Below, in pieces: positions 26,946-38,259 of a DNA stretch of 60,147 nt; position 1 is the stretch's first letter; each line of letters opens with the position of its first letter. The notes beneath the pieces were generated by a model. The model was not told where the DNA came from and did no database searches. It saw only the letters and a list, made by a program, of their open reading frames with translations. The DNA is from Candidatus Sulfopaludibacter sp. SbA3 (GTDB taxonomy: Bacteria > Acidobacteriota > Terriglobia > Bryobacterales > Bryobacteraceae), in contig CAMAVI010000013.1 of assembly GCA_945861625.1 (NCBI GenBank), positions 1 through 60,147 of the forward strand, in the 5' to 3' direction. Position numbers and translations under genes: made by a program.

Positions 26946-28916
26946 ATGACCAATAAAGGAAGAAGTACCTCAGGTGGCTCGGCTGTACTGGAGGCCGACA
27001 CCGATTTGATGAAGAGCCTGGAAGCGACCAACGCCGACTACGCCGGCCAGCTCGCGGCGATCTCCAAGGCGCAAGCGGTGATCGAGTTCAACATGGACGG
27101 GACGATTGTCACCGCCAACGACAATTTTCTGAACACGGTGGGCTACCGGTTGGAGGAGATTCAGGGCAAGCACCACAGCATGTTCGCGGATGCGGTGTAC
27201 GCGCGCAGCGCGGAATACAAGGAATTCTGGGCCAAGCTGAACCGCGGCGAGTACGAGGCGGCCGAATACAAGCGCTTCGGCAAAGGCGGCAAGGAAGTGT
27301 GGATTCAGGCCTCGTATAACCCGATTCTCGACATGAACGGCAAACCCTTCAAGGTGGTGAAGTACGCCACCGACGTTACCGCGCAGAAACTGAAGAACGC
27401 CGATTATGCCGGTCAGTTGACTGCCATTGGCAAGTCGCAGGCGGTGATCGAGTTCAACATGGACGGGACAATTATCACGGCCAACGACAATTTCCTGAAC
27501 ACGCTGGGCTACCGGTTGGAGGAGGTCCAGGGCAAGCACCACAGCATGTTCGCCGATGCGGTGTACGCGCGCAGCTCCGAGTACAAGGAATTCTGGGTCA
27601 AACTGAATCGCGGCGAATACGACGCCGGCGAATACAAGCGCTTCGGCAAAGGCGGCAAGGAAGTGTGGATCCAGGCCTCTTACAACCCGATCCTGGATAT
27701 GAACGGCAAACCCTTCAAGGTGGTGAAGTACGCCACCGATATTACCGCGCAGAAGTTGCAGAGCGCCGACTCCGCCGGCCAGCTCGCGGCGATTTCCAAG
27801 GCGCAGGCCGTAATCGAGTTCAACATGGACGGAACGATTGTCACCGCTAACGACAATTTCCTGAACACGTTGGGCTACCGGCTGGAGGAGATCCGGGGCA
27901 AGCATCACAGCATGTTCGCGGAGCCCGCCTACGCGCGCAGCGCGGAATACAAGGACTTTTGGGCCAAGCTGAACCGCGGCGAATACGACGCGGCCGAATA
28001 CAAACGCATCGGCAAAGGCGGCAAGGAAGTGTGGATTCAGGCCTCCTACAACCCAATCCCGGATATGAACGGCAAACCGTTCAAGGTGGTGAAGTACGCC
28101 ACCGATATTACCAGGCGCAAGGAGGTGCAAGCGCAAATCGGGCAGAATGCGGCGGCCCTGGCGTCTTCCGCCGAGGAGCTGACCGCCATCAGCCAGCAGA
28201 TGGCCGGCAACGCGGAGGAAACGGCCACGCAGGCCAATGTCGTATCCGCCGCCAGCGAGCAGGTTTCCAAGAACGTCGGCGTCGTTGCGACGGGCTCGGA
28301 AGAGATGCAGGCCTCCATCCGCGAGATCTCGAAGAGCGCCAACGAGGCCGCGCGCGTAGCCAAGAATGCAGTGTCGGTGGCCGAGACCACCAACCAGACG
28401 ATTGCGAAGTTGGGCGAATCGAGCACCGAAATCGGCAAGGTGATCAAGGTCATCACTTCCATCGCGCAGCAGACCAATCTCCTGGCCTTGAACGCGACCA
28501 TCGAGGCCGCGCGCGCCGGAGAAGCCGGCAAGGGTTTCGCCGTGGTCGCCAACGAAGTGAAGGAACTGGCCAAGCAAACGGCGAAAGCCACCGAAGAAAT
28601 CGGCCAGAAAATCGAAGCGATCCAGAGCGACACCAAGGGAGCGGTGCAGGCGATTGGAGAGATCTCAAGCGTCATCAATCAGATCAACGACATCTCCAAC
28701 AACATCGCCTCGGCCGTGGAGGAGCAGACGGTCACCACCAACGAGATCGGCCGCAATGTGACCGAAGCCGCTAAGGGGACCGGGGATATCGCCAAGAACA
28801 TCTCCGGCGTCGCACAAGCGGCTCGCGAGACCACGCAGGGCGCAACCGATACCCAGAAAGCTGCGCTGGCGCTGAGCGAGTTGGCCAGCCAACTCCAGGT
28901 ACTCGCCACGCAATAG
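26946..28916 (+). CDS. Soluble methyl-accepting chemotaxis protein with three PAS domains
   Basis: A 656-residue receptor with no transmembrane segment. Three PAS domains of 122 residues each (about 29-150, 151-272, 273-394) are nearly identical, each with [11 protein letters not shown], [15 protein letters not shown] and [11 protein letters not shown]. This sequence type is that of Aer2/BdlA-like PAS sensors, which may bind haem or flavin. The signalling domain (about 400-656) has the conserved hairpin tip, with [19 protein letters not shown] at about 505. The ATG at 26946 follows AAAGGAG. A cytoplasmic energy, redox or oxygen sensor is likely. Confidence 0.92.
   Translation: MTNKGRSTSGGSAVLEADTDLMKSLEATNADYAGQLAAISKAQAVIEFNMDGTIVTANDNFLNTVGYRLEEIQGKHHSMFADAVYARSAEYKEFWAKLNRGEYEAAEYKRFGKGGKEVWIQASYNPILDMNGKPFKVVKYATDVTAQKLKNADYAGQLTAIGKSQAVIEFNMDGTIITANDNFLNTLGYRLEEVQGKHHSMFADAVYARSSEYKEFWVKLNRGEYDAGEYKRFGKGGKEVWIQASYNPILDMNGKPFKVVKYATDITAQKLQSADSAGQLAAISKAQAVIEFNMDGTIVTANDNFLNTLGYRLEEIRGKHHSMFAEPAYARSAEYKDFWAKLNRGEYDAAEYKRIGKGGKEVWIQASYNPIPDMNGKPFKVVKYATDITRRKEVQAQIGQNAAALASSAEELTAISQQMAGNAEETATQANVVSAASEQVSKNVGVVATGSEEMQASIREISKSANEAARVAKNAVSVAETTNQTIAKLGESSTEIGKVIKVITSIAQQTNLLALNATIEAARAGEAGKGFAVVANEVKELAKQTAKATEEIGQKIEAIQSDTKGAVQAIGEISSVINQINDISNNIASAVEEQTVTTNEIGRNVTEAAKGTGDIAKNISGVAQAARETTQGATDTQKAALALSELASQLQVLATQ
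27030..28127 (+). repeat. Three tandem 366-bp repeats encoding PAS domains
   Basis: Copies begin at 27030, 27396 and 27762, exactly 366 bp (122 codons) apart, with only scattered differences, mostly synonymous or conservative. Recent internal duplication, or continuing gene conversion, is implied. Confidence 0.9.
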
Positions 28917-28924
28917 GGCAACCT

Positions 28925-28952
28925 GGGCGGGGTGCTGGTGTGCGCCCCGCCC
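28925..28952 (+). terminator. GC-rich hairpin after the receptor gene
   Basis: GGGCGGGG (28925-28932) pairs with CCCCGCCC (28945-28952), 12-base loop, followed by GAGCCATTTT. The T-run is short and displaced, so termination may be partial, lowering expression of cheY-cheX relative to cheA-cheW-receptor. Confidence 0.5.
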
Positions 28953-29103
28953 GAGCCATTTTCAGCACCCCATAAACCGGCGCGGACTGCTGGCCGGTTT
29001 CGCCGGAGATTCGCGGGCGAGCAATTATCAGCGGGCGCGGGCATTGGGGAGAGATCCTGGCTGGCAGCCGTGTGTAGTTCAAGAAATGGATGGGGGATAC
29101 AGT

Positions 29104-29478
29104 GTGTCCAAAGCAATGATCATTGACGATTCGCGCACCATTCGCATGATTCTGGCGAAGACGCTAGGCGAACTGGGATACGAGGTGTGCCAAGCAGCCA
29201 ACGGCAAGGAAGCGCTCGCCGTGGCGGAGCGGGAACACGGGAGCATCTCTGTAATGCTCGTCGACTGGAACATGCCCGAGATGAATGGCTTGGAATTCGT
29301 CAAGCATATCCGCTCGGACGACCGGTTTTCCGCGGTTCCGCTGATGATGGTGACCACGGAGACGGAAATGGATCAAATGATGACCGCGCTGGCGGCCGGC
29401 GCCAACGAATACGTGATGAAACCCTTTACCAAAGAGATCATCGCCGACAAGCTGCGTCTGATGGGCGCGATTCAATAA
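29104..29478 (+). CDS. cheY: Single-domain response regulator CheY
   Basis: A 124-residue receiver protein. The acidic pair is Asp8 and Asp9, the acceptor is Asp54 in VDWNMPEMNG, the Thr is in MMVTTETE, and the Lys is in YVMKPF, so it is a complete receiver. The GTG at 29104 follows GGGGGATACA; an ATG at 29086 is in frame but less well placed. Phosphorylated by CheA, it would carry the output to the motility apparatus, which is not in the window. Confidence 0.9.
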   Translation: MSKAMIIDDSRTIRMILAKTLGELGYEVCQAANGKEALAVAEREHGSISVMLVDWNMPEMNGLEFVKHIRSDDRFSAVPLMMVTTETEMDQMMTALAAGANEYVMKPFTKEIIADKLRLMGAIQ

Positions 29479-29488
29479 GGCCGCCTCC

Positions 29489-30568
29489 ATGGGTGTATTC
29501 TCCAAACGCACCATCCGCAAGGGTGGCCGGATCCGGGTTCTGATCGTCGACGATTCGGTGGTCATCCGCCGCCTGGTCACTCATGCCCTCCAGGAAGATC
29601 CATCGCTTGAAATTGTCGGAAGCGCGCCCAACGGCTCCATCGGCCTGGCGCGGATTCCGCAGCTCAATCCCGACGTGATCACTCTGGATATCGAGATGCC
29701 CGAGATGAACGGGCTCGAGATGTTGAGAGAACTGCGTAAGTCCTATAAGGACGTGCGCGTCATCATGTTCAGCACACTGACCGAGCGCGGAGCATCGGCA
29801 ACGATGGAGGCGTTGTCCCTGGGCGCGGACGACTATGTGACCAAAGCCTCCAATGAAGGCTCGCTGGACCGGTCAATGGCCAGTCTGCGCGGCGATCTGA
29901 TTCCGAGAATCAAACAGTTCTTTCTGATGGAGGGAGAGACTGCCGCTCCTCCTCCCGGCGCCCCGTTAGCCACCGCGAAGCCGGTGACCAAAGTACCGCC
30001 CCAGGCATCTTTATACCGCGCGCATGTTCCACCCGAAGTCGTGTGCATGGGCATCTCTACCGGGGGGCCGACGGCGTTGGGAGCGATAATCCCGACCATT
30101 CCCGCCGACTTTCCGCTGCCCATCCTGATCGTGCAACATATGCCGCCGATGTTCACACGTCTGCTGGCGGAGCGGCTCCAGGCCAACACCAAGTTGAAAG
30201 TGGAAGAGGCCGCCGAAGGCGCCCTCGTCGAGCCGGGCAAGATCCTCATCGCTCCCGGGAACTACCATATGCGGGTTTGCAAGAAGGGGCTGAAAGTGAT
30301 CGTCAAGCTGGATCAGGAACCGCCCGAAAATTCCTGCCGGCCCGCGGTGGATGTGCTTTTCCGTTCGGTGGAGGAAACCTACGGCGCGGCGGCAATCGCC
30401 GCTGTCTTGACGGGTATGGGTTGCGACGGGTTACGGGGAGCCGAAGTGTTGAAGGCCCACGGAGCCTACGTGATTGCGCAAGATGAGGCGTCCAGCGTGG
30501 TTTGGGGAATGCCGGGCGTGGTCGCCAATGCCGGGCTCGCGGACGCCGTGGTTCCGTGGTTCCGTTAA
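29489..30568 (+). CDS. cheB: Chemotaxis glutamate methylesterase CheB
   Basis: A 359-residue two-domain enzyme that removes receptor methyl groups and deamidates glutamines. The receiver (about 15-135) has VDDS and ITLDIEMPEMNG. The catalytic domain (about 175-355) has the Ser in GISTGGPTAL, the His in IVQHMPPMFT and the Asp in GMGCDGLRG. The domain linker (about 150-170) is Pro/Ala rich. It works opposite to CheR, encoded next. Confidence 0.94.
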   Translation: MGVFSKRTIRKGGRIRVLIVDDSVVIRRLVTHALQEDPSLEIVGSAPNGSIGLARIPQLNPDVITLDIEMPEMNGLEMLRELRKSYKDVRVIMFSTLTERGASATMEALSLGADDYVTKASNEGSLDRSMASLRGDLIPRIKQFFLMEGETAAPPPGAPLATAKPVTKVPPQASLYRAHVPPEVVCMGISTGGPTALGAIIPTIPADFPLPILIVQHMPPMFTRLLAERLQANTKLKVEEAAEGALVEPGKILIAPGNYHMRVCKKGLKVIVKLDQEPPENSCRPAVDVLFRSVEETYGAAAIAAVLTGMGCDGLRGAEVLKAHGAYVIAQDEASSVVWGMPGVVANAGLADAVVPWFR

Positions 30569-30646
30569 GCGAAGTTGTACCAGAGATTTTGAGGAGAACG
30601 CACTCTCCGGCGCTCGCCGGGAAGTTCGCCCGAAAGTAGAGCTGCC

Positions 30647-31480
30647 ATGTCAGAAAGCACAACCGCAACGCTCATTCGTCCAGACAACTACCAATTCCTT
30701 AAGGAATATATATACAAAGAATCGGGCATCGTTCTGGATGACGACAAGCACTACCTGCTGCAGGCGCGGCTGTTGCCCGTCGCGCAGCAGTCGAGTCTGG
30801 CGTCGCTGGACGCCCTATGCTCGGCTCTGAAGAATGCGGGCAATCCACCTCTGCATAAAAAAGTGGTGGAGGCGATGACCACGCATGAAACGCTGTTCTT
30901 CCGGGACGCGGCTCCGTTTGACGCATTAAAGACCGAGATTCTCCCCCCGCTTCTGGAGTTGCGAAGAGCGGCCAAGAAGCTGACATTCTGGTCCGCGGCG
31001 GCTTCCTCCGGACAGGAGGCTTATAGCCTGGCGATGCTTCTGCTGGAGATGGGGCTTGGTGACTGGAATATTCAAATACTTGGTACCGACCTTTCCGATC
31101 AGATCCTCGACAGGGCCCGCGAAGCGAAGTACATGCAGATCGAAGTCAACCGCGGATTGCCCGCCAGCTATCTGGTCAAATACTTCGAGAAGCGGGGCAT
31201 GGACTGGCAACTCAAAGATCAGGTGCGGCGCACTGTACGCTTCGAAAACTTCGACCTTCGCAAGAGCATGCGAACGAAAGGCCCGTTTGATGTCATCTTT
31301 TGCCGCAATGTGCTGATCTATTTCGACGTGGAAACCAAGAAGCAGATCCTGCGCGAGTTGCGCGGCGCGCTGTTCCCCGGAGGCCATCTCATCCTGGGCG
31401 GCGCGGAGAGCACGTTGAATCTCGACGATCAATTCAAGCGCGTGCCGGCCGGCCGCACTATTTTCTATCAGGCTCCCTAG
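30647..31480 (+). CDS. cheR: Chemotaxis protein methyltransferase CheR
   Basis: A 277-residue S-adenosylmethionine-dependent methyltransferase that methylates receptor glutamates. The N-terminal helical domain (about 10-90) holds MTTHETLFFRD. The SAM-binding domain has FWSAAASSGQEAYSLAM, ILGTDLSDQILDRA and FDVIFCRNVLIYF, all family hallmarks. No C-terminal pentapeptide-binding or TPR extension is present. A 78-bp spacer separates it from cheB. Confidence 0.94.
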   Translation: MSESTTATLIRPDNYQFLKEYIYKESGIVLDDDKHYLLQARLLPVAQQSSLASLDALCSALKNAGNPPLHKKVVEAMTTHETLFFRDAAPFDALKTEILPPLLELRRAAKKLTFWSAAASSGQEAYSLAMLLLEMGLGDWNIQILGTDLSDQILDRAREAKYMQIEVNRGLPASYLVKYFEKRGMDWQLKDQVRRTVRFENFDLRKSMRTKGPFDVIFCRNVLIYFDVETKKQILRELRGALFPGGHLILGGAESTLNLDDQFKRVPAGRTIFYQAP

Positions 31481-31493
31481 ACGAAGGACACGT

Positions 31494-32003
31494 ATGCCAC
31501 TTGCTTTTGAGATTGATGCATATCAAATCGACCTATCCAGAATCGTGGATGACGTCTTCCGCGCGATGTTAGGTACGGACGCTTATCCGCTTACCGAATC
31601 CGAGGATGCCGGCGCTGATTCACTCACCGCCGCGGTGCAATTTGCGGGTGAGTGGCACGGTGCGCTGCTATTGCAATGCGGTGCGCGGCAGGCCGCGGCG
31701 TTCACCCGGGCGCTGATGCCGGAGTCGCAACCGGCCCACAATGATGAAGACGTCCGGGATGCCCTTGGCGAGGTAGTCAATATGGTTGGAGGGAATCTGA
31801 AGTCGATCCTTCTGCCGGGAGTCGTGCTTTCGATGCCCTCGGTTGTGCACGGAAGCGACTACGCGTTACACATCTGCCGGAGCAACGCCGTCAAGACGGT
31901 CAACTTTACCAGCGATCTAGGAACGTTCTCCGTTAGCCTCGTGCAAGTACTACGGGATGATCCAGGCGCGGAAGGATCGCATAAGCGTATCGTGAAAAAC
32001 TAG
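31494..32003 (+). CDS. cheX: CheX/CheC-type CheY-P phosphatase
   Basis: A 169-residue protein with one copy of the CheC/CheX/FliY catalytic motif: DALGEVVNMVGGNLKS, where Glu and Asn (spacing ExxN) position water for CheY-P hydrolysis. A single motif and the length point to CheX rather than CheC. Last gene of the cluster, 13 bp after cheR. It would reset signalling in a system that lacks CheZ. Confidence 0.8.
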   Translation: MPLAFEIDAYQIDLSRIVDDVFRAMLGTDAYPLTESEDAGADSLTAAVQFAGEWHGALLLQCGARQAAAFTRALMPESQPAHNDEDVRDALGEVVNMVGGNLKSILLPGVVLSMPSVVHGSDYALHICRSNAVKTVNFTSDLGTFSVSLVQVLRDDPGAEGSHKRIVKN

Positions 32004-32080
32004 CCACACCTTATTCCGCCAAGAAGAACAGCGTCGTGATAGTTCTTGCAACTAATTCAAAAATGGTAAATTAAAGAGAC

Positions 32081-32170
32081 GGTGAGGTGCGAGAGCGGTT
32101 GAATCGGGCGGTCTCGAAAACCGTTGAACCTTTGCGGGTTCCGTGGGTTCGAATCCCACCCTCACCGCCA
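32081..32170 (+). tRNA. tRNA-Ser (anticodon CGA)
   Basis: Acceptor GGTGAGG (32081-32087) pairs with CCTCACC (32160-32166), with discriminator G and encoded CCA. The anticodon arm GCGGT-CTCGAAA-ACCGT gives anticodon CGA (codon UCG). A long variable arm, typical of serine tRNAs, follows, and the T-arm has GGTTCGAATCC. Length is 90 nt including CCA. Confidence 0.95.
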
Positions 32171-32282
32171 TTCCTCCTGCTAGCTCTGCCATCGTATTTT
32201 TCGCCCAGCCTACTCGCTTTGCCCTTCCGCCTGTTTATGGAACAATAGACTCGGTGATGACAGTGATCATAGGAGTCAAGGT

Positions 32283-33455
32283 ATGATGCTTTCCAGATCT
32301 GGCAGCGGCCTTCTGTTGGGGATATTTTTGGCGGCGTTCTCGCACGGGCAGGCGCTGAAATCGGAAGCGGCAGCGAATCCGGCCCCGCAGGGCAGCACGC
32401 AGGCGAACTGGTCACTCACCGCCGATGGCAAGCTACTGATGAGTTGGGTAGAGGTTGCCGAGGACGAGTCCTCCACGCTCCGCTACGTGATCCGCAACGG
32501 AGCGCAGTGGTCGCCGCCGCGCACCATTGCCACCAAACGCCAGCTCTTCCGGCATCCGGCGGAAGCGCCCGGGGTCGTCTCCCTCAAAGACGGCACTCTG
32601 GTGGCGCATTGGGTCGAGATGCCACCCGATTCGGAAGCCGAGTTCGCGTACGTTTCCTCCTCCAAAGACGGCACGCGCTGGAGCGCGCCGGTCATGGCGC
32701 ACAAGGACCGCAGCCAGAACCTGCACGGCTTGGCGTCGATGACCGCCAGCGGCGAGCAGGAAGTTTCGCTGATCTGGCTGGAAGCGCTCAAAGGCGAAGA
32801 CGAACCGTCGGTTCTGAAGCGTACCGTGGTGAACGCGGCGGGCGCGGTCGTTCGGGAAGAGAATCTGGATACCGACGTCTGCACCTGCTGCCCGACTTCC
32901 GTGGTGAGAACCGCGAAGGGTCTGCTGGTGGCCTATCGCGGCCACAACGCGCAGGATATCCGCGACATTACGGTCAAACGGTTCGAGGGCGGCAAGTGGA
33001 CGCCCGCGAAAGTGGTCGGCACGGACAACTGGAAGATCAACGCATGTCCGACCAATGCCGCCTCGGCCGCCGCGAAAGGCGATCGCGTGGCGGTGGCCTG
33101 GTACACCGGCGCGGGGAACCAGTACAAGACGCAACTCGCCTTTTCCACCGACGGCGGCGCAACGTTCGGCAAACCTGTGTTGGTGAGCACGGGACACTCC
33201 TTCGGCTACGCCTCCGTGACTCTGGATGACGAAGGCGGCGCGATCGTGTCCTGGCTGGAGCAAGGGAAAGACACGACCGGGTTGCTGGCGCGCTATGTGA
33301 CGTCGGCGGGCGTGGCGGGGCCGGTGCTGCAGGTCGCGCAGGGATCCAAGCAAGGGCTGGGTCATCCGCGGCTGCTGCAGTTGGGCAAGGAAACGTGGAT
33401 TGCCTGGGGCAATTCCGACAATGCCAAGGCGCAGACGGCAAGGCTGACCAGGTAG
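32283..33455 (+). CDS. Secreted sialidase-like beta-propeller protein
   Basis: A 390-residue protein. Signal peptide residues 1 to about 23. The rest has repeated blocks such as SLKDGTLVAHW, SSSKDGTRWSAP, FSTDGGATFGKP and TLDDEGGAIVSW; the SxDxGxxW/F type repeats are Asp-boxes of sialidase or BNR propellers. A CTCCPT motif at about 200 could form a disulfide or bind metal. The catalytic Arg triad of true sialidases is not obvious, so the activity is unknown. It follows tRNA-Ser by 112 bp. Confidence 0.7.
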   Translation: MMLSRSGSGLLLGIFLAAFSHGQALKSEAAANPAPQGSTQANWSLTADGKLLMSWVEVAEDESSTLRYVIRNGAQWSPPRTIATKRQLFRHPAEAPGVVSLKDGTLVAHWVEMPPDSEAEFAYVSSSKDGTRWSAPVMAHKDRSQNLHGLASMTASGEQEVSLIWLEALKGEDEPSVLKRTVVNAAGAVVREENLDTDVCTCCPTSVVRTAKGLLVAYRGHNAQDIRDITVKRFEGGKWTPAKVVGTDNWKINACPTNAASAAAKGDRVAVAWYTGAGNQYKTQLAFSTDGGATFGKPVLVSTGHSFGYASVTLDDEGGAIVSWLEQGKDTTGLLARYVTSAGVAGPVLQVAQGSKQGLGHPRLLQLGKETWIAWGNSDNAKAQTARLTR

Positions 33456-33500
33456 GCGGCCGCAATTAACGCGAAACGAGTCCGCCCCCGGCGCGTCATC

Positions 33501-33512
33501 TATAATTGACAC
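33501..33512 (+). promoter_or_regulatory. -10 element placed for leaderless lepB transcription
   Basis: TATAAT at 33501-33506 lies 6 bp before the lepB ATG (33513), which has no Shine-Dalgarno. Transcription would start at or next to the A of ATG. No good -35 is seen. Confidence 0.5.
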
Positions 33513-34109
33513 ATGGACGAACCGGTCACGCCCGCACCGTCTTCCGAGCCCGCCGCTGAGCAGGTCGAATCGCGTGCACACCCGCCGGCTTCCTCCGCGG
33601 CCACTATTTCATGGCTGCGCGACCTGATGGTCAGCGTGCTGATCGCGGCCGTGGTGATCCTGTTCCTGTATCAGCCGGTGCGCGTGGAAGGCACCAGTAT
33701 GATGCCGGGGCTGATCGATCAGGAACGCATCTTTATCAATAAGTTCGCCTACCGGTTTGGCATTTCAGATATCCAGCACGGGGATACCGTGGTGTTCTGG
33801 TATCCGGGCGATCCGTCAAAGTCATTCATCAAGCGGATCATCGGCGTTCCGGGCGATAAAGTCCTGGTCAAGGACGGGCAGGTTTTCGTCAATGACGTGG
33901 CCATAGACGAGCCGTATGTTCCAGGCGATTACCGCGACCACGTTTCAACGCCCCTTAAGGCCGTGCCGCCGGGCGAATATTTCGTGCTGGGCGATCACCG
34001 CAGTTCTTCCAATGACAGCCGCATGTGGGGCACCGTGCCGCGCCGCTACATCTACGGCAAAGCCTCGTTTGTGTATTGGCCGCTGGATCGCCTGGGGCTT
34101 CTTCGGTAA
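33513..34109 (+). CDS. lepB: Signal peptidase I
   Basis: A 198-residue membrane serine protease that removes signal peptides after Sec or Tat export. A Pro/Ala-rich cytoplasmic tail (1-33) is followed by one transmembrane helix (about 38-54), then the catalytic Ser62 in VEGTSMMPGL and Lys107 in SFIKRIIGVPGD. Box D/E appears as VLGDHRSSSNDSRMWG. Complete. It would process the many exported proteins encoded here. The start appears leaderless. Confidence 0.95.
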   Translation: MDEPVTPAPSSEPAAEQVESRAHPPASSAATISWLRDLMVSVLIAAVVILFLYQPVRVEGTSMMPGLIDQERIFINKFAYRFGISDIQHGDTVVFWYPGDPSKSFIKRIIGVPGDKVLVKDGQVFVNDVAIDEPYVPGDYRDHVSTPLKAVPPGEYFVLGDHRSSSNDSRMWGTVPRRYIYGKASFVYWPLDRLGLLR

Positions 34110-34120
34110 GCGCTGGCCAG

Positions 34121-34330
34121 CTACCGCCGGCCAAACAACCACAATACGAAGCTCAGCGCGATACTCAACAGCAGGCTGGTCACAATCGGAAAATAGAACA
34201 CGCTGTTCTTGCCGCGGATCGTGATGTCTCCGGGCAGGCGGCCCAGTCGGGTCGGAAACTTTTCACCCAGCGTGAGCACCACGCCCACGGCGGCCAGGAT
34301 CAGCCCAACCACGATGAGGGTGCGTCCCAT
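34121..34330 (-). CDS. DUF2905 membrane protein
   Basis: A 69-residue protein with two transmembrane helices (about 3-22 and 48-66) separated by LGRLPGDITIRGKNSVFYFP. That RLPGDI segment is the hallmark of DUF2905, a widespread small membrane family of unknown function. Convergent with lepB and divergent from gdhA. Confidence 0.85.
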   Translation of the reverse strand: MGRTLIVVGLILAAVGVVLTLGEKFPTRLGRLPGDITIRGKNSVFYFPIVTSLLLSIALSFVLWLFGRR

Positions 34331-34408
34331 GCCTTCATGATAAGCCCGCGCCGCTTCCTGTCTGCGTGCGCCTGGGCCGTCACGTCATAATGTATGCGGA
34401 GGTCCTCG

Positions 34409-35685
<1,277 letters not shown>

Positions 35686-35686
<1 letters not shown>

Positions 35687-38259
35687 TGTCCTCTGCGGAT
35701 GCCTCGACGCCGCTGATGCGGCAGTACCACGGGATTAAACAACAAGTCCCGAATACGCTGCTGATGTTCCGGCTGGGGGATTTTTACGAGCTGTTCTATG
35801 AGGACGCGGTGACGGCGGCGCGCGAACTCGAAATCACGCTGACGGCCCGTAGCAAGGAAAAAGGCCAACCCATTCCGATGTGCGGCGTGCCGTATCACTC
35901 CGCTGAAAACTACATCGCACGACTGACGCAGAAGGGTTACCGTGTGGCCATCTGCGAGCAGATGGAAGCGCCCTCCGCGGCAACCAAATTGGTTCGGCGC
36001 GAGGTCACGCGCATCATCACGCCCGGCACCACGATGAACGCGTCGTTGCTGCGCTCGCATGAGAACAATTTCCTGGGCGCGGTAATGCCGGACGGGACAC
36101 GAACCGGCCTTGCATTCGTCGATGTGACGACTGGCGAATTTCGGGCATCCGAAATGGAGTTACCCGACGCGTTGGCCGCGCTCGAAACTCTGAGCGTACG
36201 CGAAGTGCTGGCGCCCGCGGGATCCCCGCAGCAGTTCCCCTGCCTCAAGACCGACGTGGAGCCGTGGGTGTTCGGAGTCGACTACGCGGGCCGTAGCTTG
36301 TGCGACCAGTTCCATCTGTTGTCGCTGGATGGCTGCGGATTGGAGGCGAAGCCGCTGGCCGTGGGAGCCGCCGCCGCGATTCTGCACTACCTGCGCGAAA
36401 CGCAGCGGAGCGCGCTGGATCATCTGGAGCCGCCGAAATATTACAGTCGCGCCGATGCTTTGGTTCTAGACGCAACGACGGTGCGAAACCTGGAGCTTGT
36501 CGAGCCGTTATTCGCCGGAGAAGCGAAGGATTCGACGCTACTCCATGTTCTGGATCGCACGCGCACCGGTATGGGCGGCCGCCTGCTGCGCCGCCGCGTG
36601 CTCGCTCCTTCCATCGAGAAGGACGAAATCGAAGCCCGTTTGGATGCCGTACAGGAACTCTATTCAGCAACCATCCTGCGTGCGGAAATCGCGACAGAGC
36701 TGGCGTCGATTTTGGATCTAGAGCGGCTGCTCGCCCGCATCAGCCTGGCCAGCGCGGGACCGCGGGATTTGGCGGCACTTGCGCGGTCACTCACTGTGAT
36801 TCCATCGCTGAAGAAGCACTTGAGGGAAACGCGCGCCGCGCGGCTGCATGACATCGACAATCGTTTGGACGAGGTCGCCGAGGTGCGCGATGGCTTACTC
36901 ACTGCTCTCGCCGATGAGCCTCCCGTGAATCTGACGGATGGCGGCGCGGTTCGCGATGGCTTCGATCCGCGTTTAGACGAACTGCGTGATATTTCGCGCA
37001 ATAGCAAGACGTACCTGGCGCAGATCGAAATCCGCGAGCGCGCGCGCACGGGCATCGCGTCCTTGAAAGTCCGCTTCAACAACGTCTTCGGTTATTACAT
37101 TGAGATTTCGAAGGCCAATCTGCATCTCGCGCCCGCCGATTACGATCGCAAGCAGACTTTGGTGAACGCGGAACGTTTTACGACACCTGAGTTAAAAGAG
37201 CTCGAAAGCAAGATCCTCGAAGCCGAAGAGAAGATCCTGACCATCGAGCGCGAGATCGTGGAACAATTGCGCACGCTCGCGTGTTCGCACGCCGCCCGTG
37301 TCAAGGCCACGGCGTCGGCAGTGGCGGAACTCGATGTCACGGTGTCGCTCGCCGATGTCGCCGCGGAGAACCGCTACGCACGGCCGCGCTTTTCCGATGA
37401 CGGCGAGATGCGCGTGATGGCTGGGCGGCACCCAGTCATCGAGAAGCTCACGGAGAAAGACGCGCAGCGCTTCATCGCCAACGATATCTATTTCCACCCG
37501 GAGAACGAATTCATCTCCGTCATCACAGGACCCAACATGGGCGGCAAGTCCACTTATCTCAGACAGGCCGCACTATTAGTCATCCTGGCGCAGGTGGGCT
37601 CGTTTGTGCCGGCGGAAGCGGCGCTACTGCCCATCGTCGACCGCGTCTTCACCCGCATTGGCGCGGCCGACAATCTGGCGCGCGGCCGCTCCACCTTCAT
37701 GGTGGAGATGACCGAGACTGCCGTCATCCTCAATACGGCCACGAGCAACAGCCTGATCGTGCTCGACGAAATCGGGCGCGGAACGTCTACGTATGACGGC
37801 CTCGCGTTAGCGTGGGCCGTGGTCGAACACATCCACCGCAATATCCGCGCCAAGACGCTGTTCGCCACGCACTATCACGAATTAACCGAACTGGCCGGAC
37901 AGATGGAAGGTGTCCGCAATCTGCACGTGTCGGTGAAGGAATCCGGCGATCAGATTCTGTTTCTGCGCCGCGTGGAGCCGGGAGCGGCGGATAAGAGCTA
38001 CGGCATCGAAGTCGCGCGCTTGGCCGCGCTGCCCATGAGCGTAATCGAACGGGCGCGGCAGATTCTGGCCATGCACGAATCGGCCGAGCACACCGTTACT
38101 GGCGAACTCACCGGAGCGGCGCCAGGACCTTTGCAGATCCAGCTATTCGAACCCGTAAACGGACAACTCGCCAACCGCATACGAGCGTTGCAACTGGATC
38201 AACTGCGCCCCATCGAGGCGCTGCAGCTTCTTGCGGATTTACAAAGAGAGCTGTCATGA
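35686..38259 (+). CDS. mutS: DNA mismatch repair protein MutS
   Basis: An 857-residue ATPase that recognises mismatches. The mismatch-binding domain has the Phe-x-Glu motif in FRLGDFYELFYEDA (about 28-41). Connector, core and clamp domains follow. The ATPase has GPNMGGKST (about 615), the Walker B LIVLDEIGRGTSTYDG (about 690) and the FATHYHEL switch. A GTG start overlaps the gdhA stop. The ATGA at its end overlaps anmK. No mutL is in the window. Confidence 0.95.

Noticed and set aside
32171..32282. Attachment-site repeat next to tRNA-Ser.
   Set aside because: No direct repeat of the tRNA 3' end was found downstream, and no integrase gene is present.
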